DNA from: Kryptolebias marmoratus
Taxonomy: Eukaryota > Chordata > Actinopteri > Cyprinodontiformes > Rivulidae
DNA length: 64,000 bases
Assembly (NCBI RefSeq): GCF_001649575.2
Contig: NC_051430.1
Location: 12,051,232-12,115,231 of the forward strand
Direction: 5' to 3'
A program made the position numbers and the translations under genes. The notes beneath the pieces were generated by a model. That model did not search any database. It was not told where the DNA came from and worked only from the letters and a program-made list of their open reading frames with translations. Below are positions 49,690-58,831 of this stretch, piece by piece. Position 1 is the first letter of the stretch. Each line of letters opens with the position of its first letter.

Positions 49690-49815
49690 ATTAGTTCAAA
49701 CGAGTTGCCCCGTCAGCATAAGCCCCGCCCCCTCCCGGTTAGCATAGCTAGGCTAACAGCTCCGCACGTCAACGGCGCCGCCATCTTGGAAGGGTGGACT
49801 TGACAGAACTTTTCC
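49690..49815. promoter_or_regulatory. Orphan promoter-like block (Sp1, palindrome, YY1)
   Basis: In 110 bp: CCCCGCCCCCTCCCGG (Sp1-like, 49723-49738), a near-perfect 20-bp palindrome GTTAGCATAGCTAGGCTAAC (49738-49757) and GCCGCCATCTTGGA (49778-49791), a full reverse-strand YY1 site of the type found at transcription starts. Flanks are AT-rich. No downstream coding exon was identified on either strand. Confidence 0.45.
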
Positions 49816-50776
49816 ATGTTTACACGAGAGAAACAAGTCTTTCACACCCGCATGTTTGAGCTTTTATACGATTAGAACTAAACACGATTCCAAGCACGTG
49901 AGAAAGAACTGGTTTCAGCTGTATTCTTCCAATAAAACAATATTTAAAATGAATAATTAAAACTAGTGTTGTGAATCTGTTAGCTCTCCTAGAACTGGCC
50001 CTAGGTAACATTTGATCAGGCCCCCCATCAAGATTACATTTTTATTAGATCTGACCTTTCAGTTTGTGACAAACTGAGTTCCTACTGCTTCTTATTTTGA
50101 TTCAAAAACTAGCCTGTTTAGGGAAGTCTTCTCATTACAGTGACTTTGAAGCCAAGAAAACGACATTTCAATTTCTGAGTGATCTTTGATTTGGACAGGG
50201 AAAAGGCAACAGACAACATAAAACAGGACTTTAAACTGATGACTTGAGTTAATGTGCATCATTAACTCATGTGTCTGCTTCAGTGTATATTGTCCTTTTT
50301 TTTAGTTTTTTCTTCTTGTTTCAGAGTTAATAGAAAGTGTATGATTGGATTTTTGCTAATGCCTTTTTAGCTGTTTTAATGGAGAATGCTAATAACTTAT
50401 TAAGTTTTATCTTTTTTTCCTTGTTCATTAAAGTATGTTTCTTCTAAATGTAATATAATATGAAACTTGGAAAAGGTATTTGATGAATAATTTGACATAT
50501 TACATCTAAAACCAAGGTTAATTTATGTATTTTTTCGGTAAATATTGTTTGAGATAGGCCCTTGGCTAGGATGAAGTTTTTAAATTCAGAGTTTGGCACC
50601 CTGTGTTATCTTGTTTTCTGTTATCCTACCCATATCTACAAGGTATTGATCAGAATATATGAGTGTAATTTGCATAAATTGTACTTAAAAATATGATATG
50701 CTGACAGTACCCTATTGTAGATTCCGAAACTGATTTGTGTGAATATATAAAATACACATCAGAGCTACTCTCATAC

Positions 50777-50899
50777 CTTGAGCACCACATTAGGCTTGTA
50801 GAAGTCTGCCTCTGTCAAACAGACACTCTTTGGTAAAGCATGGAAGAGGGTAAACAAGTGCACCTGTAAGCAGGTGTCTGAGTGACTCATCCATCTGAT
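50777..50899 (-). CDS. Unidentified exon-like ORF
   Basis: A pyrimidine-rich acceptor ending TTGCACAG precedes 50899, and an AAG followed by GTATGA donor follows 50777. Between them are 41 complete open codons (123 nt, phase 0) reading IRWMSHSDTCLQVHLFTLFH and ending EADFYKPNVVLK. The peptide looks protein-like but I do not recognise the family, and no partner exon was found on this strand nearby. It could be a single exon of an unknown or decayed gene, or chance. Confidence 0.25.
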
Positions 50900-52369
50900 C
50901 TGTGCAAGAGACGGTAAGAGTGCCGTACGGACAGAAGACAACAGCAAAAGCCACATTAGCTTACATTTAAAGACAAAAAGATGGAAAGACTGTTTAGAAA
51001 TTTCACAATTTCAAAGTGAATGGACTGAAAAGTAATTTTTGTTTCACTTGGCCAAGAGCAACCAGTGTGTAATAAAACTGTTGTGATTTAAGAATACAAT
51101 TTCAAACAACAATACAAGTCAAATCCTCCCTTTTATCTGCAAGTTTTCCAAAAGAATTGCAAGAACAAGGAGGTATAATACCTGCGTTTTTAGCTTGGAT
51201 ATTAAACCAAACAAAAGACACTTTTTTCTGAGGCTAAAACTGTGATAAAGAATGCCTGGTCTGCTTGATGAAGGAAGAAAAGGTTTTACAAAGTATTGCC
51301 TGTGGTCCTCAAACCCCAGTAATTATTGCACACGGCCCACTTGCGACTAAAGTAGACTAGCTTTTGTTTGAGTTTATTCATGAATATATCTTTTTTTCCC
51401 TGGTGGGGTGATGGCAGTGGGGTTCATTCCTGCCTGTCACACTTATCAGATTCTCTGTTATCACTGCTGTTCAGTGATCCTCATGTCCAGGAACAATCAG
51501 TGTCTGATCACTATTCTTAAAAGTGTGTTCTGTCATTCAAACTATCAGATCATCTACTTCTCACCTCCACCTCATCCTGTATGAGGCACTGATATGTATT
51601 ATAATGCATGTGTGTATATAATACATGCTTTAATTCATGATTTGAAAGAGGGAACAAAAATCTCCATCACCCTATATAGGTACTCTCATCTGTACAACAA
51701 GGGGCAGGCCCTTCATTAGAAAAACACCACTCTGATGTGGCGTTAAATAGTCTAATTGACAGATTTGATTTCAACATAACTTTATGTGCATCAGTATGTT
51801 TTTTATAGATGTCTTCTCATTTAAATTTGGTTCATTATTGGTAATCTAGGCATTTAGATCATTGTTATTTTAATAGGCTGCTTCAACATTTATTGTTCTG
51901 TTGTGTTATTGTTGTTGTTGATGATGATGATAACATATATTAACTATAAAACTACTACTAAATAATACATCTTAATCAACCATATATTTTTAAAGCAAAA
52001 AGTAAAAATAAGTCTATCAGTGACTATTGGGCATGCACTGTTCAAAAGTATATAGATATATTTTTTGTTTGATCATTTTAATGTTTTTTTTTTCTTTTTA
52101 TAGTTATAAAACTTGTGTTTTTCTAAAAATTTGAATGGTCAAATAGATGATGAAAAAAACAATCATGTAAAACAAACACTGTACATAATAAGTGCATATT
52201 GCATAATATTTTACCTATTTTTGCAGTTTAAAAGAAATGCTCAAATATGGGACAGTTTAGAGTTCACTGGTGTATGAAAATAACTTTAAATAAAAACATT
52301 TTATTTGTGAAATATAAGCCTTAAACCACTTTTAATTCCGTTAAACCCACAGCTCCTTGTCTCCGCGGT

Positions 52370-52596
52370 TTCCCTGCTCGGCGTGTCCCGTTCCAATATG
52401 GCGGACCCGATGACGCAGCGAGGCCAATATGGCCTCCCTGCTCGGGAGAGCTCTGTTGCTCGGTCGGACCGAGGGGAGGGGGCGGACAGCTGAGAATAGA
52501 CAGTGTGCCTGTCCTGTCCTTGAGATATGACAACCCGAGGCTTTTCCATTTATTTTCCCGGGACGTTCAAAGGCTTCAGCGCGTTTTTCTGACAGG
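52370..52596 (+). promoter_or_regulatory. Probable CRAT promoter and 5' UTR
   Basis: A CpG-rich block ends at the CRAT first exon. It contains the same 10-mer CCAATATGGC twice, at 52393-52402 and 52424-52433, starts 31 bp apart. Each copy combines a CCAAT box with a YY1-like ATGGC core. A CRE-like GATGACGCAG sits between them (about 52409-52418). No TATA box is apparent. Confidence 0.55.
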
Positions 52597-55500
52597 ATGT
52601 TGGGCAGTTTTGTCAGAGCCTTGGTGAGTTGTTCCGCGTTAAAACTAGCGGTGGTTAATTTAGTGTTTACGGAATCAAAGAGTGAAGAAGGGGGTGGGGG
52701 GACGCCACAGGAAGACAACATTGTGACATACGAGGTCACAACAAAGTTCAGCTTTTGTCTTTGCATGCTGTGAAGTGCGCATATTTTGCTGCGGGGACAT
52801 TTTATTTTGCAGCTCGTGAGCGTGACATTTTGCTTAAATGTTAGCTTAATGTTGCCGAAATCCGCTATCCTAATGCGCATGTTGCTATTTAGGACATCCG
52901 CAAAGACAGTGTAGTCTCTGTTTGTTTTAATAAAGCCTCCTTCATCAGGATCATCCACGCTTTTGTGGTTTTTTTATGTTGACAACAACAGTTATTGATG
53001 AATTAAATAAAATTTAAAAACCCGCGACACGCTCGCATACTTTTATTTTGGTAACGTCCACCGGAAGTTTAAGGTTGTATTTTCATGAGCTTGACGGAAA
53101 TTGGACGCCAGTAAATAGATGCAAGCCTTAATTGCTTCTGTATTAATTATGTTAATGCTCCTTTAAGTTAAGCTGGTGTAAAAAACAAACAAACTAGGTT
53201 TTCAGTTTTAGATTTATTTTTTTTACAGTGCAACATTTTTAAATCCTTAAATCAGGGAGTGATTTAATATTAAAAGCCATGAGTAAACAGCGAGAGAACA
53301 GGTGGATTTTGGGGATTTCTTGTATGTTTGTTTTAGCAGCCAACCCAAAGGTTCTGCACTGTCAATAATCTATTTATAGGCTTTCCAGAAGCTAAGCCAG
53401 AGGCTCCAAACAAATAGAGCTGCTTCATTGAGTCGCCTCGGTGTCACTTTTCACTGGCAGAACCATATGCAGTATATGCCTTTGTAAATAATTAAAAGTG
53501 ATGTTCACAACTTTGAGTCAAGTTTCTATTTCAACTCATTTGCACTGAGGCATTCAGTACTCCAAGCATAGATCAAACACGTTCCAGCTTGCTGACACTT
53601 TACAGCTTGTCTTCACTTAGCTATCTGGTTCGACTTACGTGTCAGAGCAAATATTAGTGATCCTGCACCTTTGCACAAACTCAGTAAGATATTTATGGTC
53701 ATGTACAGCAGGTTCAAACATTGGACCATAGCTTTAAAAAGTTGTCACTGTTAAAAAGTTGCGATCTGAAAGTACCGCGTGGGCTAATCGTTCTCGTGCG
53801 TTTCAGCTGCAGCCGGGCGTTACAAAGCCATGCCGCCTGCTCAGACAGGTCACGCAGATCCCGGAGAGGTCCTTCGCACATCAGGAGGGCCTGCCCAAGC
53901 TGCCCGTTCCACCCTTGAGGCAAACGTGCGAGCGCTACCTGGCCGCTCTGGAACCCATCGTCAGTGAGGACGAGCTGGAGCACACCCGGAAACTGGTCCA
54001 GGAGTTCCTCAAAGGTGGAGTGGGAGACAGGCTCCAGAAGGGCCTGGAGAGACGGGCACGGAAGACGGATAACTGGGTAGATACTTGATTTCATTGGTAT
54101 ACATTGTATGTATTCAACTAATAGTGGTCTGATCTGAGTCAAGATGGGTTTTTTTTTATTACATTTCCTAAGAAATGTAATTGTTTCCGACACCCCAGTC
54201 TTTCAAGGACGGGATCTGGATCTTTATTTTATCACACTGGACATCTGTATTTTTATGAAGCACTGTGTTCAAATGCGTCCCGTCTTGTTTCCCCGACTCT
54301 CCGCGTCTTTGCAGCTGTCGGAGTGGTGGATGCAGTGCGCGTATCTCGACTGCCGGATGCCGGTGGCGGTCTACACCAGCCCTGGAGTTGTGCTCCCTCG
54401 AATGCATTTCCACGATCGTCAGGGGCAGATGAGGTGGGAAGTCGAGCAGACGCTTTCAAAACTGGTCACACCTGTGCGGTGCCATTAAACACTGCTGACA
54501 CGTGCAAACAAAAGAGTAATCGTTTGATGTGCGGCCGTGGAGCTGCTCCCCTAAAGTGATCTGTGTTGAAGTGCAGTGTAAACAAGCCCCTATTTTGCTC
54601 GAGATTCAAGCTGACTCTGGCAAAGTCTTCTCCCCACACGCTGGCTATTTAAAGCCCGTGAGCCTCTCATGCCATTGCTCAGCTGTTTTTAACTGCTGTG
54701 ACACACGGGATACGCTGCAAACGTGGTCGCCCATATCTTTATGACAAAGTTTAAACTTGTAACCGCGATCGTTTAATTACTAAAGTTCTAGCTCATAGAG
54801 AAGCCGGTGCTTTACTAGCTCGGGTTCATTTGTATTATTTGGTCATCTGGAATGACACTGAGCTGCGAGCGGCTCCATTCAGGGTTCTGATAACTGAATT
54901 TATTCGCGTCTGCTGTCCACTTCTTTTCAAAAAGAAAAAAAAGTGGTTTGTCAGTAACGTCACAGTTTCTTTTCTGCAGGTTTGCTGCCAAACTGATTGC
55001 AGGAGTTTTGGACTTTAAAAGAATGATTGACTCGTAAGTTTGCCCGAAATGTGTGCAAACATTCTGCTGTTGCATTAAAAAAAAAAAAAAAAAAAAAAAA
55101 GGTCATTATTGTTATAACTGAGCCTGTTTTTCAAAACTGCAAAATAATAATTTATCATCACAGGAGAACTCTGCCCGTGGAGTATTTGAGCGGGAAGCCG
55201 CTGTGCATGGACCAGTATTACCAGATTCTGTCCTCCTGCCGTATTCCTGGACCAAAGAGGGACACTGTTGTGAATTACAACACGGGGAAGACGCCGCCGA
55301 CTCACATCACTGTGGTCCACAACTTTCAGGTACGCTTACGTGGCAGTGAAATTCTCAGTGTTTCAACTACGCAGGGGGTCCCTAGGTATTGTTCAGAAAT
55401 AACTTACATATGAACATAATTGTTTTTGGCATATTATCCTAATAATTGTTACAAAAAAAATCAAAAACAGTAGTTCTAAATGAATAACAAATAGTATTGT

Positions 55501-57740
55501 GGTTGTTCAGACTCTTTGTGTTGTCATTATTTCCTTGTTTATTAGCAAAGTTTGCATATTTGAAGTGGCAGATATTAGTGTTAAAAGATTTTGTTCCTAT
55601 CATTTTGTAGGTCAGCAGGTGAAAAGTTTTGGAACTCTTTTACTAGAGCATCCAATAGCCATTTATTTTATATAGTTTCATGATCAGTTGTGCAGAAAGT
55701 TTAACTGACTTGGTCTGTCTCTCCCAGTTCTTCGTCTTGGATGTGTACAACAGCGATCACACCCCGCTGACGGCTGATCAGATTCACATTCAGCTGGAGA
55801 AGATCTGGAATTCGTCTTTGCAGACAAACAAAGAGCCAATCGGCATCCTTACATCGCAGCACCGCAACACCTGGGGAAAAGCCTACAACAACCTGATTAA
55901 AGGTGAGCAGAGAATTAATTTTTTTCCTAATTTCCCAGCACCTTTGAGAGGAAACATTCAGTCCTCACGGTGCGTTCGTTGCCCCTCAGATAAGACGAAC
56001 AAGGAGTCAGTTCGGGCCATCCAGAAGAGTATATTCACGGTTTGTTTGGACGCGCCGATGCTCCGGGTGTCGGATGAGATGTATCTGAGCCGCGGGGCTG
56101 CCCAGGTGCTCCACGGGGGAGGAGCGCGGTGGAACAGCGGCAACCGTTGGTTTGATAAGACCTTACAGGTCGGTTCGGGGAAACGTTCCTTCACATTTAA
56201 AATACCAAGCGGGACTCTGGCACCAGTTGACAATACGTATGTACTTGCAAATCCTCCTCAGTTCATTGTTGGTGAAGACGGTACATGCGGACTGGTGTAT
56301 GAACATGCACCCGCTGAGGGCCCACCCATTGTCTTTCTCATCGATTACGTCGTTAAATACATGTAAGTTTCCCCCAGTTTTTAGATGACCGCTTCTCCTG
56401 TTTTTGGATGAACTCGTGCTGAATTATTGGCTCTGTTTTTTTTCAACAGGAGGAGTACTGAAATAGTTCGCTCTCCTATGGTTCCCTTGTCCATGCCTCA
56501 GAAACTCCGATTCAACATCACACCTGAGATCAAGAGAGATATTGAAAAAGCCAAACAAAATATGAACATGTGAGTGCAGCTCTTATGTTTATGGTTGTTT
56601 CCTGTCTTTGACAACATTTTGTGCGAACGTCCTCTTTTTTTGTTGTCTCTTTTTTGTTGTTGTTGTTGTTTCTTCTATAGAATGATGCAGGACTTGGACG
56701 TGAAGGTGCTCATGTTTTCGCATTTTGGGAAAAACCTACCAAAGCAACATAAGCTGAGTCCGGATGCCTTTGTGCAAATGGCTCTTCAGCTGGCCTACTT
56801 CAGGTACTACCCAACCCCCCTTCATGCCAGGGAGAAATGGGTCGTAGCGCCAACGTTTCATGTGTCGTTCTTGTATTTTAGGATGTACGACACTTGCTGC
56901 TCTACCTATGAGAGCGCGTCACTAAGAATGTTTAAATATGGGCGGACAGATGCAATTCGTCCAGCTACCGCCGACTCCCTCAGGTTTGTCCAAGCGATGC
57001 AGGACCCGGCGAAGCAGGTACAGCTGAACGTCACAGGTTCACGTAATAAAACGTGCCACGTGTTGAACGCAAGATGTTTTCCTGAGCGGTGAATGTTCCC
57101 AACAGAACGCAGAGACGGTGGCACTGCTGCAGAAAGCTGTTCAGACGCACAAGGAGAACACGTACAATGTGAGAACCGGAGTTGTTTTTTGTTCGTTTTC
57201 TGTAAAAAATACACTTTTCAAACCATCTGATCCCAATGCGTTTGTCATTCTTTCAGGCCATCCATGGGCAAGCCATAGACAGACACCTTCTTGGGCTGAA
57301 GATGCTGAGCATTGAAGACCTGACCTCCATGCCCGAGATATTCATGGATACCTCTTTTGCAGTAGCTCATCATTTTAATCTCTCCACCAGCCAGGTAGGT
57401 TTGTCTTGGGGAAAAAACAACAACAACAACAACAACAACAACAGCTTATTATGACTGAGCAAATGATTGTTTACGGTCTGACTTATTTACTCTCACGTTT
57501 GCTCTCCCGCATCTCAATATCCAGGTTGGCTCCAAGACAGACTGCGTGATGTGCTTCGGTCCGGTGGTGCCAGATGGCTACGGAGTGTGTTACAATCCCA
57601 TGGATGAGCACATCAACATCGCCATCACGGCCTTCAACAGCTGCGAGGAGACGAACGCTGCCAACTTCGCTCAGGCCGTGGAGGACGCATTGTTGGACAT
57701 GAGAGCCCTCCTGGAAGACGCAGCCGCGGCCAGACAGTGA
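52597..57740 (+). CDS. crat: CRAT, carnitine O-acetyltransferase
   Basis: Transfers short acyl groups between CoA and carnitine, buffering acetyl-CoA in mitochondria and, in mammals, also peroxisomes. Exons: 52597-52623, 53807-54076, 54315-54433, 54980-55033, 55164-55329, 55728-55902, 55990-56168, 56262-56362, 56450-56569, 56681-56803, 56882-57017, 57106-57168, 57257-57394 and 57525-57740. Phases join throughout: 1887 nt, 628 aa (human 626). The N-terminus (MLGSFVRALLQPGVTKPC, then LLRQ) is basic and amphipathic, a likely mitochondrial presequence. The choline/carnitine acyltransferase core follows, with catalytic His in YEH at about residue 345, the STS carnitine-binding motif at 554-556, and VMCFGPVVPDGYGVCYNP near the end. 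The protein ends ARQ with no peroxisomal tripeptide. Intron 7 (56169-56261) is 93 nt, in frame and stop-free, with a weak GTCGGT donor. Identity is near certain from continuous family similarity. Confidence 0.97.
55077..55101. repeat. Poly-A tract in CRAT intron 4
   Basis: About 25 A residues between the exon-4 donor and exon 5. Confidence 0.9.
57417..57442. repeat. (AAC)n microsatellite in CRAT intron 13
   Basis: About eight AAC units shortly after the exon-13 donor. Confidence 0.9.
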
Positions 57741-58001
57741 TCCCGCACATGGGGCCCAGCGCGCCCGGCGAGCACGAAAGCTGAAACTGAATCGAGTTGC
57801 TGCCAGAGCTGTTGGCAGAATGCCACTCTGGCAAAGAGGCGGAGAGCTGCGGGGAGGAAGCCTGTTACCGCAGGGTTTGTGGGGGAGCCTATAATGCGTG
57901 ACTGAAGATGGGGGAAAAATATCTGGCGAAAAATGAAATATTTAAGATTGTTGTAAAAGTGGTGAAATAGTGCAAATAGTTTTTTTTTCCCTAAGCTATA
58001 C

Positions 58002-58599
58002 TTAAAGCAATAGTTCGGGTCTTTTAAAGTGGGGTTCTCTGGGAAGGTTTTGGCCAATTAATAACGCTCCTATTGTTAATAGCTCGGTGAACATCCTCAG
58101 TTTAGAGAAACAGCGTTTGAGTTCTGAGCGTTCTGACAAGCTAATAATAGAGTTTAAATCTGACCGGACGTGCCTGACTAAGGGCTAGTTCGAGTGGGGC
58201 CAGGAGCTAAAGTGGATTACTGCTTTCCGAAAGCAAATCCAATTTCAAACATTTCATAGTGGTTTACGTGAGCACTATTTTAGAAACCTTGACACCTCAG
58301 TTAGTTTTGCATTGCATGATTATTCTAGCAGAAACCTTTTATTATTCCTGCTGGAAGTGCCTCAGGTCTCATCGGAACTGCTGATTGGCTCGCTTGAACC
58401 ATTCTGAAATTTTTGAGATTGTCAGAAATCCTCCTTTGGTCTTGGTTTCACTCAGACAAGCTTTTAGCTTGTAATTCTGATCCAAATTAAACTATTTCTC
58501 CAAAGTAAAGTCACTCAACGAGCAAGACATAAGACGTTAATTGTTCATAATATTTCCACAGGACCTCACTTCAAAAAAATATATGAACTGTGACTTTAA
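58002..58599. mobile_element. MITE-like element (copy 2), CRAT/ADAMTS13 spacer
   Basis: It begins TTAAAGCAATAGTTCGG and ends with the reverse complement of TTAAAGTCACAGTTCA. Both ends continue into an AAGTGGGGT / AAGTGAGGT block, so they form imperfect inverted repeats of about 45 bp. Its interior is shared with 1795-2425 in this window. It is non-coding. It is probably a non-autonomous DNA transposon of a family common in fish; the superfamily was not determined. Confidence 0.65.
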
Positions 58600-58662
58600 G
58601 GAGTTTTTCAAGCACCCTATTCTTCACTTAAAAAGATTTTGAGTGCCTTGGTCTGTATGTTG

Positions 58663-58668
58663 TTTATT
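58663..58668 (-). terminator. ADAMTS13 polyadenylation signal
   Basis: TTTATT on the plus strand, read as AATAAA on the minus strand, 164 nt past the ADAMTS13 stop and the first such hexamer downstream. Confidence 0.6.
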
Positions 58669-58831
58669 TCAGGGGAAAACATTAAGCGCACAGAGTAGGG
58701 ATGTAAGTTATTGACTAGATTTTTTTTTTTTTTTTTACAGAATAGAATAAAAGTACATTTTAAGTATTGCAAACTAAAGAGATGTTCCGCACTAGTGCAC
58801 GAACTGACTCCTAATAGTTGTGCGTGTAGGA

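Larger units (their letters stand above)
48894..52369. other. IER5L-CRAT intergenic region
   Basis: Mostly AT-rich sequence without repeat signatures that I can name. It holds an orphan promoter-like block (49690-49810) and one exon-like minus-strand ORF (50777-50899), listed separately. In humans PTPA lies between these genes, but no PTPA coding was found. Confidence 0.45.
57741..58831. other. Convergent CRAT/ADAMTS13 intergenic spacer
   Basis: The two genes end tail to tail 1091 bp apart. A MITE (about 58002-58599) fills over half of this. On the plus strand no AATAAA or ATTAAA was found between the CRAT stop and the MITE. The first candidates are ATTAAA at 58486-58491 inside the MITE and AATAAA at 58746-58751, which lies beyond the ADAMTS13 polyadenylation signal and would make the transcripts overlap. 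Confidence 0.6.

Noticed and set aside
48894..52596. PTPA (PP2A activator) expected between IER5L and CRAT by human synteny
   Set aside because: No PTPA-like peptide was found. The single exon-like ORF at 50777-50899 does not resemble it.
52341..52958. 205-codon minus-strand frame over the CRAT promoter and first exon
   Set aside because: No recognisable family. It overlaps the CpG-rich promoter and the true first exon of CRAT.
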